33,624 nt of DNA from the NCBI GenBank assembly GCA_022008415.1, contig JAIRBC010000039.1, positions 1 to 33,624 of the forward strand. The letters run 5' to 3'. Each line of letters opens with the position of its first letter. Positions within the stretch are counted from its first letter, which is position 1. The notes below the pieces were generated by a model. The model was not told the origin of the DNA, made no database searches, and saw only the letters and a program-made list of their open reading frames with translations. A program made the position numbers and the translations under genes. Positions 1 through 9,310 of the stretch are shown one piece after another. Source of the DNA: Cerina litoralis (GTDB lineage Bacteria > Bacteroidota > Bacteroidia > Flavobacteriales > Flavobacteriaceae).

Positions 1-132
1 GCAACGCATTTCATGCTCGCCAATCAAAAGCTTCCATGTTGGACCATGTTCCCAATAGGATGAGACCCCGCTATGCAGCGGGGTTAGTTCAACCAACTAG
101 TTTGGCACCGCATTTCATGCTCGCCAAACTAG
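1..132. repeat. 23-bp direct repeat pair plus two hairpins
   Basis: Positions 1-23 and 105-127 are the same 23-bp sequence with one mismatch; the shared core is CGCATTTCATGCTCGCCAA. Between them, ACCCCGCT (65-72) and AGCGGGGT (77-84) form an 8-bp stem with a 4-nt loop. A second dyad, CTAGTTTGGC (97-106) with GCCAAACTAG (123-132), encloses most of the second repeat copy. On the minus strand this block begins 7 nt after the porin stop codon, so it may act as a 3' stem-loop, although no T-run follows it. The first copy touches the window edge, so more copies may lie to the left. The 81-bp gap does not fit a CRISPR array. Confidence 0.7.
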
Positions 133-139
133 GGTTTCA

Positions 140-2140
140 CTAAGAAAAGAAATTCCATACCAAGCCGAAGCGGATTACAAAATCCCGGTACGGGTAATTG
201 GGCGCACTATAATAGTTATAGCCCGTAAAAGCAGCGTTAAAATGCTCCAATTTAAAAAATATACGGGCGTTCCTAACTTTTGCATCGATAAAAAAATCGA
301 GTAAGGGATACCCCCCCAATTGCTCGCGGTTCTGGATATAAAATTCCCCCAATAAAGGATTGTACGAATCCATATAATATTCTGTGAAATACTTAAAAGT
401 AACCCCCGTCTGCAAAAACATGGCCTTTCTAAAGACTTCCTTCTGATAATACAAGGTGTTGCGAGTTACAAACCGAGGAAGGTTCATCACCTCTTTGGCT
501 TGGGAAACATGCTGGTACATTAAGGTATTATCCAAAGCAAAATCCCCCAATCGAAACTCCTTACGGTAGGTCGCTTTAAAATAATTAATAGTACCGCTCT
601 CCTGAAAAGGCTTTACCAAGGCATTCTCCGTTCCCGCTACGATCTGTTCCTCTGTAGCCGTTGATGCAAAATAGCTGTAGTTCTGAAGCGTGGTGTACGC
701 CATTGATAAACTGCCTAACAAAGTAGATGATATATCGGCCTGCAGTCCATTCTCCCTTTGCTTTTTAAAGGAGCTGTCGTTTTGCCAGTTGTAATTCCGG
801 TAGTCGCTCTGATACAACAAAAAATTAAAATCGGGCATCCTTTCAGCGATATGGCCCGCAAGGCTTACCTTGTTCTTTCCATTGAGGGCAAAGTCCAACG
901 ATCCCCTCACGAGATTGCCGCTAAGATTTCCCTTGATCCTAGATTTGGCTTCTCCTTGTATTCCGAGCTTCCCTATTTGTTTGTCGTATTGCCCCCCTAC
1001 CGAAATCTCATTTCCCTTGAGCTGACTCTCGATGGTCTGCGTATCCGTAATTATTTCACTATTAAAGAAATAGTCATAATTATAAAAATCCACGTATCCC
1101 TTGATATTGCCGATCACCCTATTGGAAAACCGGGCATTGAGCTGATTGTAAAAGGCTTTTAGAGCTGCCTTATCATTAATCGCATCGATGAAGACCGGAC
1201 CAAAATAATCATTTTGGCCGTCCTCTGAAAATTCGTAGTATTTGGACTCATAGTTAAAGATATGGCCAATTGTCAAATTGGGTGGCCTTACGCTATTTGA
1301 ATCCTTCTTCTCCCCAAACAACTTATAATTATGCTCCAGAAAATAGCGCTTCCCAGAGACCCTGTTTCGGGCATCGGTCAATATCACATCGATCCTGGAA
1401 CGATCCTTGAATTCGGGATCCCCGGAAGCAAATTGTTCCGGTTTCAACAGCCCACCATTTTCCTCATTTTTTATTTGCTGGGCGGCAAAATGGAATCTAA
1501 TGTTATATCGTTGATCCTTGGTTAAATAATTCGCTGTTGCCCTAAAGTTTCCAGATTGTGCCTGACTATAACTGTATTTTCCCAACGACCTAAAACCTTT
1601 GTACGCCAAGGACAAATTAAGTTGTTTGGAAGTATTGGCGGTAAGCAGCGCATCCAATAATTGTCCTTCCTCGAAAGTAGTCTTATACATAAGTTCCGTC
1701 ATGGGGGTGGCCACATGGTAGTAATCTATATCTTCCGCCCTCATATAGTTGGCTTGCCTGGCTTGGGCCCCTAAAAGCGGATACGCAGAAGTAGATCCGT
1801 AATCTAGTCCCAACTTATTGTACGGTTGGCCAATATTGCCCAACGGCAATAATTCAAAATAGTCCTTGCGCAAATAATTGTGTTTATACTGTTTTTTAAT
1901 GGTCAGGGTCGTGTCCAAATAAGTAGTGTCCCGGGAATAACTTATAATCTTATAATCCTTTATGGTGATTCCTGTGCTGTCCTTCGGTTTCTTTGATTTC
2001 TGGACGGACTTATTGAGAAGTTTTTGAAACCCGTTAACCGTATCCGCCGGTTGGGAAGGCGGAATGGGCTCCACTTGCGCCCGAAGGGAAAAGTTGAAAA
2101 AGAAAATACATGCCCACAGCAAATATCGCATAGTATCCAT
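140..2140 (-). CDS. putative porin, Porin_10 (PF14121) type
   Basis: This 666-residue protein has an N-terminal signal peptide ending near residue 21 (LRAQ), a short proline/lysine-rich linker, and then a long stretch of alternating hydrophobic and polar residues rich in Tyr, Phe and Asn. It ends in an aromatic C-terminus (WNFFS), as outer-membrane beta-barrels do. The early DYxxxDTTYLDTTLTIKKQY region and overall length match the flavobacterial putative-porin family. No substrate can be inferred. The first Met gives MDTMRYLLW; the fourth residue (Met, position 2131) begins a better signal peptide and is a likely alternative start. The gene is separated from the sus operon upstream by a terminator, so it is probably transcribed on its own. 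TAG stop at 140-142. Confidence 0.75.
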   Translation of the reverse strand: MDTMRYLLWACIFFFNFSLRAQVEPIPPSQPADTVNGFQKLLNKSVQKSKKPKDSTGITIKDYKIISYSRDTTYLDTTLTIKKQYKHNYLRKDYFELLPLGNIGQPYNKLGLDYGSTSAYPLLGAQARQANYMRAEDIDYYHVATPMTELMYKTTFEEGQLLDALLTANTSKQLNLSLAYKGFRSLGKYSYSQAQSGNFRATANYLTKDQRYNIRFHFAAQQIKNEENGGLLKPEQFASGDPEFKDRSRIDVILTDARNRVSGKRYFLEHNYKLFGEKKDSNSVRPPNLTIGHIFNYESKYYEFSEDGQNDYFGPVFIDAINDKAALKAFYNQLNARFSNRVIGNIKGYVDFYNYDYFFNSEIITDTQTIESQLKGNEISVGGQYDKQIGKLGIQGEAKSRIKGNLSGNLVRGSLDFALNGKNKVSLAGHIAERMPDFNFLLYQSDYRNYNWQNDSSFKKQRENGLQADISSTLLGSLSMAYTTLQNYSYFASTATEEQIVAGTENALVKPFQESGTINYFKATYRKEFRLGDFALDNTLMYQHVSQAKEVMNLPRFVTRNTLYYQKEVFRKAMFLQTGVTFKYFTEYYMDSYNPLLGEFYIQNREQLGGYPLLDFFIDAKVRNARIFFKLEHFNAAFTGYNYYSAPNYPYRDFVIRFGLVWNFFS

Positions 2141-2148
2141 TTGATTGG

Positions 2149-2156
2149 CAAAGGTA
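2149..2156 (-). promoter_or_regulatory. possible -7 promoter element for the porin gene
   Basis: On the minus strand these bases read TACCTTTG, matching the Bacteroidota -7 consensus TAnnTTTG. The site lies between the sus operon terminator and the porin start. No TTG -33 element is seen at the usual spacing, and the leader to the first Met would be almost nil, so start Met4 at 2131 would fit better. Sequence match only. Confidence 0.3.
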
Positions 2157-2191
2157 ATTTTTTTAGTCGGGAATGATAAGAAAGCTTTTGT

Positions 2192-2220
2192 AATAAAAAA
2201 ACCGCCCTAACTGGGCGGTT
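2192..2220 (-). terminator. intrinsic terminator of the susCD operon
   Basis: Read on the minus strand, AACCGCCC and GGGCGGTT form an 8-bp G/C-rich stem around a 5-nt loop, followed directly by a run of T residues. It lies 24 nt past the stop of the last operon gene. On the plus strand no T-run follows, so it acts in one direction. Confidence 0.85.
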
Positions 2221-2243
2221 CCAAACACTTAAATTAATCAAAA

Positions 2244-2744
2244 TTAATGTTCGTCCTCCAACAAACCAGTTCGCCTATATCCTTCCATATGATAGGTGGT
2301 ACTGGGATCATCCGAAAACACGGCATCAAAGGAAATAGCATCAACCGTATTGCCCCCAGTGCTGGTGGCTCCATTTTTAACGATTGTACCATTTGTAACG
2401 TCCACACTAACTTCATATCCATCTACATTACTATTAAGACCAGTCCCTGAAAATGTTAGGGAAGATGTATTTACAGGACACTTAACCTTGTATTGCCACG
2501 TATTTCCATGATCATCGATCCACATTTCGGTACCATCATTGGCCGCGGTATTATAGGTAGAAATCAATTGATAGCCTAATCCGTAAATATCTTCTCCATC
2601 CACCAAAAATTGCACATACCAATCACCAGCCATTTCTACAACTTCCGTTGCACCTGGATCCGGATCGCCGCCCTCATCGCATGCCACAAAAAAGACCGCC
2701 ACAAACAAGGTCAAAACTATTTTATAAATTTTCAAATTTTTCAT
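2244..2744 (-). CDS. surface lipoprotein, lipid-binding putative hydrolase family (PF12888)
   Basis: This 166-residue protein has a lipoprotein signal (MKNLKIYKIV then a hydrophobic stretch) with the lipobox cysteine at residue 22. The residues after it (CDEGGDPDP) are acidic, which suits the Bacteroidota surface-export signal. The mature part begins with MAGDWYVQF near residue 39, typical of the small beta-barrel-like domain called lipid-binding putative hydrolase in SusCD loci. No catalytic residues can be assigned and the family name is not proof of an enzyme. It is the last gene of the operon, 24 bp after the preceding lipoprotein gene, and a terminator follows. It probably helps the SusC/SusD pair capture ligand at the cell surface. 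Confidence 0.65.
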   Translation of the reverse strand: MKNLKIYKIVLTLFVAVFFVACDEGGDPDPGATEVVEMAGDWYVQFLVDGEDIYGLGYQLISTYNTAANDGTEMWIDDHGNTWQYKVKCPVNTSSLTFSGTGLNSNVDGYEVSVDVTNGTIVKNGATSTGGNTVDAISFDAVFSDDPSTTYHMEGYRRTGLLEDEH

Positions 2745-2768
2745 CTTTCTTACTTGTTAGTTTTTAAA

Positions 2769-3488
2769 TTATTGGACTTGCTCTAAGTGTACGGCAAAAG
2801 AATATGGCCCAGCATCCCAATCCGATGTAAAATCAATGGTTTTGGCCACCGGATCTACGGTCATACTAGTCATCATAGCAACTCCTCCAAAAGTACTTAC
2901 CGTAAAGTTAGGACCAAAAGTATAATCATTCAATCCATTCACTGTAACCTTTGCGCCTGGAGCTATATAAGCCTTACCATAGCCTCTACCAAGATCATAA
3001 TATCCTCCGATACCATCTGAAAGTTGAAATGTACCATCAGAGTTTTTCCAAATCAGGATATACTTCATATCAGTATATTGAGGGCCTCCTGACCCATCCC
3101 GGACTACCGTTGAAGTGTAAAGACCCGACAAATCAGTAATTAAATCTCCTGTGCCATAAACAATGACCGTCCTTCCCGCACTAGCCGAATAGCCATCCTT
3201 GTTTGTAGCAGAGTAGGATAGCAAATATTGGTCGGGAACATCTGTATCCAAAGCGCCTCCTCTGAACTGGCCGCTAGAACTGGTCGTTACATCCACTGGT
3301 TGTCCTGCTTCCTCTGCAGACACTCCAGGATCTACAAAATCCTCACCCATGGGTTGAAGAACCTCCTCTGGACCTTTGACGGTTATTACCGCATAGTTCG
3401 TAATTTCTGAAACATCCTCCGTATCAGACGTTTCACAAGCTGTAAAAAGGAAACAGCTAAAAATACATATTAAGATTACTTTTTTCAT
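2769..3488 (-). CDS. SusE-position surface lipoprotein with Ig-like domain (DUF5011/BT_2262-like)
   Basis: This 239-residue protein has a lipoprotein signal peptide with Cys18 (FTACETSDTED), again followed by acidic residues. Residues about 33-110 look like an immunoglobulin-like repeat: a VxPMGEDFVDPGVSAEE segment followed by VPDQYLLSYSATNKDGYSAS and RTVIVYG. This is the pattern of the DUF5011/DUF5012 domain found next to SusD genes. The C-terminal half (from about residue 115, DLSGLYTSTVVRDG) is a separate beta-rich domain similar to BT_2262-type proteins. It sits third in the susC-susD operon, 30 bp after susD, the usual place of SusE/SusF-like ligand-binding lipoproteins. The ligand is unknown. 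Confidence 0.65.
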   Translation of the reverse strand: MKKVILICIFSCFLFTACETSDTEDVSEITNYAVITVKGPEEVLQPMGEDFVDPGVSAEEAGQPVDVTTSSSGQFRGGALDTDVPDQYLLSYSATNKDGYSASAGRTVIVYGTGDLITDLSGLYTSTVVRDGSGGPQYTDMKYILIWKNSDGTFQLSDGIGGYYDLGRGYGKAYIAPGAKVTVNGLNDYTFGPNFTVSTFGGVAMMTSMTVDPVAKTIDFTSDWDAGPYSFAVHLEQVQ

Positions 3489-3518
3489 TTTTTTCAGATT
3501 TTTATGTTGCTTCCAATA

Positions 3519-4970
3519 TTATTGTACCCACCATACAGGGGTTGTTGTTCCAACTACAGCCGGAGCATTGCTGTTTCGTGACCTTACATCGCTTGGAAAT
3601 TCCAGTCTTTTAGGGAATTTACCTCCTGTGGTTCCATTGACCGAATAAGATAGGGTACCGGCTACATAATTTGCATCTGTTTGTGGAACCGAGGAAGTAG
3701 CTGGTATACCGGTCCTATTTGTATCAAAAAAGGCCTCAAAGCCATTTCCAGGAAAACCAGAAATCCATTTTTGGGTGATAATAGCAGTCAATTTATCGCT
3801 ATCACTCCCTGCTGTTGGAAAGGCATAGGCTCCACCGGATGCTATAAAGGAAGAACCATCCTCGCCATTCTTAGCAAAGGCTTCGTCCACCGCAGCTTCA
3901 TATTTGGATTTTGCTTTGGCAGCAGACCCATATTTAAGTTCGGCTTCTGCTTGCATAAAGAGACTTTCTTCCAAACTTAACAAATAAACAGGTGTTACTG
4001 CACTCAAATTCACAACAGATATTCCACTGGAAGCCGCAGTACTGTTAAAATCTCCCTGATCTAAAGGGGTTCCTGCCTCATAGTAGTGATCTAATCTGGG
4101 ATCTGCATTGGTCTGTAAATATGAATATAAGGTCGTGCTTGCCCTAAGGTTGGTAGGAGTATTTAATTGACGTTCATTACTTTCGTACAATGGATTACTC
4201 TTGTCGGGTGCATCCTCAAACTGGGTCATCGCCGCATCTACCGACAAAAAACTTACATTGGAACTCAATAGCTTTGATATTCCTGCAGAGGTTACATCAC
4301 CCCTTTTATTTTCCTGTCTTAGGTAAATCTTTAATTTTAAAGTATTGGCAAAAGCTTTCCAGTTGGCCATATCTCCACCAAAAATAAGATCATCGGCAGC
4401 TGGGGGCGTACCTTTTGAATTCGACAAGTTCTTTGACAGCGCATCGTTAAGATCATTGATCATCTGATCATAGACCACTGATCCTTCTTGAAATTGGGGC
4501 TGAAGTATACTGGGGTTGTTCGCTTCCATATAAGGTATCTGATCAAAGAAATCAGCCATAATCTGGGATGCATATGCCTCCATACACGTGGCCATCAAAT
4601 AATAGTTCCAATTTTCCTCTTCAACCGCGATCCTCTTCACGTTTCGAACATCACCTAGACCATCAAACATGCTAGTCCAGGCCCCATTTAACATGGATGA
4701 AGTTCCCAAAATAGAATAATCATCTATGGTTTTGTATTGGTTGGCCGCATTGCTCTGGGTCCAATATTGGGCCCAAAAACCACCAATTAATGTTAAGTAT
4801 GACCCTTGGGGACCTACAATTCCAGCAATGGCAGCAGGAAACTCAGTGGACAGTGCCACCCCGCTCTGGGATAGGCTATCAGGATCTCTATTTATATCCA
4901 ACTCATCATTACAGCTCGAAATGCCTAACAACATTAACAAACTAAAGCAACTTATAATTAATTTTTTCAT
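3519..4970 (-). CDS. SusD/RagB-family nutrient-binding lipoprotein (SusD-like_2)
   Basis: This 483-residue outer-membrane lipoprotein would form the lid over the SusC channel and bind ligand outside the cell. The signal peptide has a lipobox with Cys20 (ISSCNDELDINRDPD). The Asp/Asn-rich N-terminus, the FWAQYWTQSNAANQYKTIDDY segment near residue 67, helical TPR-like regions (YLMATCMEAYASQIMADFF; DLIFGGDMANWKAFANTLKL) and the C-terminal KRLEFPSD region match the SusD-like_2 (PF12771) branch rather than classic SusD. It starts 12 bp after susC, as expected for co-translated partners. This branch is often found in loci without glycoside hydrolases, so a carbohydrate ligand should not be assumed. 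Confidence 0.88.
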   Translation of the reverse strand: MKKLIISCFSLLMLLGISSCNDELDINRDPDSLSQSGVALSTEFPAAIAGIVGPQGSYLTLIGGFWAQYWTQSNAANQYKTIDDYSILGTSSMLNGAWTSMFDGLGDVRNVKRIAVEEENWNYYLMATCMEAYASQIMADFFDQIPYMEANNPSILQPQFQEGSVVYDQMINDLNDALSKNLSNSKGTPPAADDLIFGGDMANWKAFANTLKLKIYLRQENKRGDVTSAGISKLLSSNVSFLSVDAAMTQFEDAPDKSNPLYESNERQLNTPTNLRASTTLYSYLQTNADPRLDHYYEAGTPLDQGDFNSTAASSGISVVNLSAVTPVYLLSLEESLFMQAEAELKYGSAAKAKSKYEAAVDEAFAKNGEDGSSFIASGGAYAFPTAGSDSDKLTAIITQKWISGFPGNGFEAFFDTNRTGIPATSSVPQTDANYVAGTLSYSVNGTTGGKFPKRLEFPSDVRSRNSNAPAVVGTTTPVWWVQ

Positions 4971-4981
4971 AGTTTCTTTTT

Positions 4982-7900
4982 TTACAATCCTATATTGAAT
5001 TTAACCCCATACGAACGTTGGGCGGGGTTGGCCGCAAATTCTCCAAACTCACTGTCTAAGTCATCACCAAAAGTTGATACCTCTGGGTCAACATATGGGT
5101 TGGCATCCGGTGTCCACATAAACAAGTTTTTACTGTAGGCAGTAATAGAAGCATTACGAAGACCTATCTTTTCACAGAAGTCACCATTTAAGGTATAAGT
5201 CAGGGAAATATCCCTGAGCCTTACAAAAGTTTTATCTATGACATCGTTGTATTCATAGGCAGCATTATTACCCCGGTTATAAAAATTGGTCACATTCTCG
5301 AAGGTAATCGGCGTACTGTTCTCTGAAATAGATCCGTCATCATTTTGATTAACCGAGTTGGGTATCACAAAAGGATTTCGTTCATTGTACGTGGTAGAAA
5401 TTGCGTTTCCGGTAAAATTAAGAAGCCGCCCCGTATAAGAGTACATTTCACCACCTTGCTTCCAATCAAAATTAAAAGAAAGACCAAAGTTCTTATAGGT
5501 AAACCTGTTGGTAAGTCCCATAATAAAATCTCTCTGGGAAGTTCCAATCTCCTCCTCATCCGGGCTTTGCTCATAGTAGCCGGTATCTGGATTTACAATA
5601 AACTGACCATCGTCGGTCTTTAGTGGAACGTGTCCGTAAAAAACACCCAACGGCCTATCTTTGACCGCGTAAAAATTTATACCATAGGCGTCATTTATCG
5701 TGAGCTTGTCTACCCCACCGAAAAGATCTGTCACCCTATTTTCATTTTTAGTAAAGGTATAGGTAAGATCCCATTTAAAATCATTGATTTTTACAGGAGT
5801 TAAACCAAGTACCGCTTCGATCCCTTTGTTCTCCACATCGGCAAAGTTACCAGCAAAAAGAGTAAAACCTGTAGAAGGATCGATTGGTAAATTGACAATC
5901 AAATCCGATGTTTCCCGTTTATATACGGAAAAATCTAGACTTACCCGGTTGTTAAAAAAGTTGGAATCGAAACCAATCTCAATCTCATCTGTAATCTCAG
6001 GTTTAAGGGCATTGTTACCCAATTGAGAATCCAATTCGTAAGCATTGACACCTCCAATAGGAAAAGTAATCCGTCCAAAATAGGAGGCTGCCGTACCTTG
6101 AATGAGTGTTGATTCAGTCAAATAAGGATCCGTATCATTACCCACTCTGGACCAACCGGCTCTTAATTTAAAATAGGCGTCAAACGAATCCAATAGAACT
6201 GCACTTCCGGATATAGAAGGATAAAAATAGGAGTTTTCCGCAACTGGTAAGGTGGAAGACCAGTCGTTTCGGGCAGTAAGATTCAGGAAATACTTATTTA
6301 AATAACCCAGTTCTGCTTGCCCATATATTCCATATGTCCTTCTTTTCGAATCTTGTTGGACAACCACAGGCCTATTGGCACTGTTCCCCAGTTCATAGTA
6401 ATTCGGGATATCCAAATCGGTTACGCTAACCTTCAGACGGTTGGACTGCCTTTCATTGTAATTTAGACCAGCTATAACGTTCAAACTTAGATCATCAGTA
6501 AGATCCCTGTTGTAATTAATATTAAAGTAGGTATCATACACCTTAAGGGTTCTCTTTTCTTCACTGACACCTCCAACAACTTCCGTAGCGGCAGCTAAAT
6601 CCTGTGCAGATCCATCTGGATAATCTACGATGGCACCGTGACTCTCAGTACGAATATTCCTTATGTCTCCCCCTATTACCCAATTGGCAGACAGGTAACT
6701 ATTGAGATTATAATTAAAATTCATGTTGCCAAATATCCTGTCCTCGGTAATTTCCGTACCGTTTTCGTTAAGGACAAAATAAGGGTTTTGGGCATAAGGT
6801 GTATAAAAATCTCCTGGGGTATTAAAGGGATTGTTTTTATAATCCTTTAAATCAAGAAGACTAATATCCCTTGGCACTTGGATAATTTCCTGGGAAAAAG
6901 TAGCGCCTTCGCCAGCATCATCGCCTTGCCCCGTATTCACAGCATTCTGATCTCGTTTAATATAATTGGCCGTCACCCTTACGGAAAGCTTATCCCCATG
7001 CATACCGCCATTAAAGCTCATCGCTCTTCGTTTCAATTGGTCTGCATCGGTAGGTATGACACCATCGAGCGTCAGATTAGAAACCGTTAACGAAAAATCG
7101 GAAGTGTCATTACCTCCACTCACTCTAATTGAATTGGTATACGCATTCCCCACATCATAAAATTCCTTAATATTATCGGGAAGGGCCACGTAAGGCTTAA
7201 TTTGTTGCGCATTGTCAACAATATTGCCCCAAGGCCTTACAGTGCCGTCAAAAGGGGCGCCCCAAGAACCGTTTTCGTTGCTAGCTCCTGGACCACTGGG
7301 CAAAGCAGAATAACTCTTGCCGTTCCAACCTTCACCCCAACCGTTTTGTAGGTGAGGAACTCGAGACACTTCCAAATAATCCATCGCAGAAGAAAAATCG
7401 ACCATTAATTTTGAACTACTTCTTCCCTTTTTTGTAGTAATTAAAATAGCTCCGTTGGCTGCCCTACTTCCGTACAAGGCCGTCGCAGCTGCTCCCTTAA
7501 GCACTGACATATTCGCAATACTGTTGGGGTCGATGTCGCTAATACCGTTACCGGCATCATAACTCCTTTCAAACTCTGCACTACCTGATGTACCCGAAAC
7601 ACTACTGTTAATCGGAGTTCCATCCACTATGTAAAGTGGTGCGTTACTTCCTGTAATTGAAGTAAATCCACGTATAACAACTTTGGCAGAGGCTCCAGGT
7701 TGGGCGGGAGCGGTAATGTCCGCACCAGCAATTTTACCCGAGAGGGATTCGAAAACACTGGCATTGGAAACCGTAGTCAGCTCCTTGGCATCAACGGCAA
7801 CCGTGGCGTATGTAGTTGCCCTTTTCTGTTTTGTACCTCCAAAGGCGGTTACTACAACCTCTTCCAAGGCTTGTGCGTCTTCCTGCATCTGCACGTTTAT

Positions 7901-8170
7901 AGTGCTAGGTGCCCCAACGGTCCTATCGACCGTTTGCTGCCCCAGATAGCTGAAGCGAAGTACGCTACCCACGTTGGCAGTGATGGTGTAGTTCCCATCA
8001 AAATCGGTTTGTGCTCCGGTGGTAGTTCCTACTACGAGAACGGCAACACCAGGTAAGGGCAGACCGTCTTGGTCTGTTACATTACCCGTAATGGTCTTCT
8101 CCTGTGCGTAGGAAAAGCCCATAAATAGCAACGATAACGCCGCTATTAAACAAGTTAGCTTTGATTTCAT
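4982..8170 (-). CDS. SusC/RagA-family TonB-linked outer-membrane transporter
   Basis: This 1062-residue protein is the channel of a SusCD uptake complex and is driven by TonB. A signal peptide ends at about residue 22 (SYA/QEK). Residues 24-98 form the carboxypeptidase-regulatory-like domain (ITGNVTDQDGLPLPGVAVLV). A TonB box EEVVVTAF is at 103-110, followed by the plug with VVIRGFTSITGSNAPLYIVD and NGAILITTKKG. The rest is a beta-barrel ending in RSYGVKFNIGL. It is the first gene of a four-gene operon. No sigma/anti-sigma pair, HTCS regulator or degradative enzyme is encoded nearby, so both substrate and regulation are open. Confidence 0.93.
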   Translation of the reverse strand: MKSKLTCLIAALSLLFMGFSYAQEKTITGNVTDQDGLPLPGVAVLVVGTTTGAQTDFDGNYTITANVGSVLRFSYLGQQTVDRTVGAPSTINVQMQEDAQALEEVVVTAFGGTKQKRATTYATVAVDAKELTTVSNASVFESLSGKIAGADITAPAQPGASAKVVIRGFTSITGSNAPLYIVDGTPINSSVSGTSGSAEFERSYDAGNGISDIDPNSIANMSVLKGAAATALYGSRAANGAILITTKKGRSSSKLMVDFSSAMDYLEVSRVPHLQNGWGEGWNGKSYSALPSGPGASNENGSWGAPFDGTVRPWGNIVDNAQQIKPYVALPDNIKEFYDVGNAYTNSIRVSGGNDTSDFSLTVSNLTLDGVIPTDADQLKRRAMSFNGGMHGDKLSVRVTANYIKRDQNAVNTGQGDDAGEGATFSQEIIQVPRDISLLDLKDYKNNPFNTPGDFYTPYAQNPYFVLNENGTEITEDRIFGNMNFNYNLNSYLSANWVIGGDIRNIRTESHGAIVDYPDGSAQDLAAATEVVGGVSEEKRTLKVYDTYFNINYNRDLTDDLSLNVIAGLNYNERQSNRLKVSVTDLDIPNYYELGNSANRPVVVQQDSKRRTYGIYGQAELGYLNKYFLNLTARNDWSSTLPVAENSYFYPSISGSAVLLDSFDAYFKLRAGWSRVGNDTDPYLTESTLIQGTAASYFGRITFPIGGVNAYELDSQLGNNALKPEITDEIEIGFDSNFFNNRVSLDFSVYKRETSDLIVNLPIDPSTGFTLFAGNFADVENKGIEAVLGLTPVKINDFKWDLTYTFTKNENRVTDLFGGVDKLTINDAYGINFYAVKDRPLGVFYGHVPLKTDDGQFIVNPDTGYYEQSPDEEEIGTSQRDFIMGLTNRFTYKNFGLSFNFDWKQGGEMYSYTGRLLNFTGNAISTTYNERNPFVIPNSVNQNDDGSISENSTPITFENVTNFYNRGNNAAYEYNDVIDKTFVRLRDISLTYTLNGDFCEKIGLRNASITAYSKNLFMWTPDANPYVDPEVSTFGDDLDSEFGEFAANPAQRSYGVKFNIGL

Positions 8171-8604
8171 TTATATACAATTTTGAATTAGTCAACGACA
8201 AAAGTCCTAATATTTGGTTAATAAACCAAAAAATAATCACCAAACAGCTAATTTTTGTTAAAAATGTCAATACTAATTATTGATTTACATGCATTAAAGA
8301 TCTAAACCGACGAAAAATATAGCATTTTAACATAATTTCGATAGTTGTTTTATTTAAATGACTAGTACAAAAACTCAATTTTGTTGGGCAGCAAGCTCTT
8401 TTTACGCCCAATTTGCTTCCAAACTACCCGTTTGTGTCGGTTGTTTCGGGATCATACCCCATTCTTGTTGCCTCACATCCAAAAAACCCCGTGATACTAC
8501 CAAGCACAGTGAAATTTTAAGTTATCCTATATATATAGGTATCCATTTTCAGTCTACCATGAGAAGCTGTCCAAAATCATTTTACTTAACTTTAACGACA
8601 AAAA
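8171..8604. other. divergent intergenic region between susC and rnhB
   Basis: This 434-bp stretch holds no convincing gene. Just upstream of susC, TTTGGTT (8213-8219) and AACCAAA (8224-8230) form a 7-bp A/T-rich hairpin around AATA, which could lie in the susC leader. A perfect 14-bp palindrome CCTATATATATAGG lies at 8526-8539. No exact TAnnTTTG element was found for susC. An open frame entering rnhB from 8358 shows no family resemblance and overlaps rnhB in another frame. Confidence 0.5.
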
Positions 8605-9204
8605 GTGCTAGCCGACCATTACCATTCCCCGAACGAAATAGGAACCGACGAGGCCGGAAGGGGTTGCTTGGCCGGACCGGTCACCGCTGCGGCCTTGATT
8701 CTGCCAGAGGGTTTTCATCACGAAATACTGAACGATTCCAAAAAACTGTCCGAAAGCAAACGAAAATTGTTGCGGCCTTATATCGAAAAACATGCGCTTG
8801 GTTTTGCCGTGGCCCATATCTATCCCAAAAAGATTGACGAGATAAATATCCTAAACGCCTCTATCCTAGCTATGCACCAAGCCATTGATCGGGTAGGGTT
8901 GGATACCGAGTTTATTATAGTGGACGGAAATAAATTTAAACCGTATAAGAAAATCCCACATGCCTGCATCATAAAAGGGGACGGGAAATACAAGAGTATC
9001 GCTGCGGCTTCGGTGCTGGCTAAAACCTACAGGGACGCTTATATGGAAGAACTGCATCTGGAATACCCTATGTACCATTGGGACAGGAACAAAGGCTACC
9101 CCACCAAGGACCACCGGGAAGCAATCCGCACTTATGGGCTAACCAGATATCACAGACTAAGCTTTCGTCAATTACCGGAACAGTTGAAACTTGGATTGTA
9201 CTAA
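8605..9204 (+). CDS. rnhB: ribonuclease HII
   Basis: This 199-residue enzyme cleaves the RNA strand of RNA-DNA hybrids and removes single ribonucleotides from DNA in the cytoplasm. The signature GTDEAGRG is at residues 13-20 and carries the catalytic Asp15 and Glu16. DSKKL follows near residue 45, then VDGNKFKPY and the C-terminal [12 protein letters not shown] helix with the remaining metal ligands. Length is normal for the family. The start is GTG at 8605: an in-frame TAA lies at 8593-8595 and there is no upstream ATG. The preceding gene is divergent and the next gene convergent, so it is probably transcribed alone. Confidence 0.95.
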   Translation: MLADHYHSPNEIGTDEAGRGCLAGPVTAAALILPEGFHHEILNDSKKLSESKRKLLRPYIEKHALGFAVAHIYPKKIDEINILNASILAMHQAIDRVGLDTEFIIVDGNKFKPYKKIPHACIIKGDGKYKSIAAASVLAKTYRDAYMEELHLEYPMYHWDRNKGYPTKDHREAIRTYGLTRYHRLSFRQLPEQLKLGLY

Positions 9205-9310
9205 AATGGAAGTTGCCAGTAAAAAAACAAACTCTTCTAAACCCAAAAACCCCATAAACTGAAAATACGTTTTTTTTTGAGTTAGCACTCGATTACTGTG
9301 CGAAGCGGAC

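Noticed and set aside
1-127. CRISPR array
   Set aside because: Only two copies of a 23-bp repeat are seen, with an 81-bp gap that itself contains a hairpin, and there are no cas genes.
8358-8837. Plus-strand open frame of 159 codons upstream of and overlapping rnhB
   Set aside because: It has no family resemblance, and its second half is an out-of-frame reading of rnhB, which has all its motifs in the other frame.
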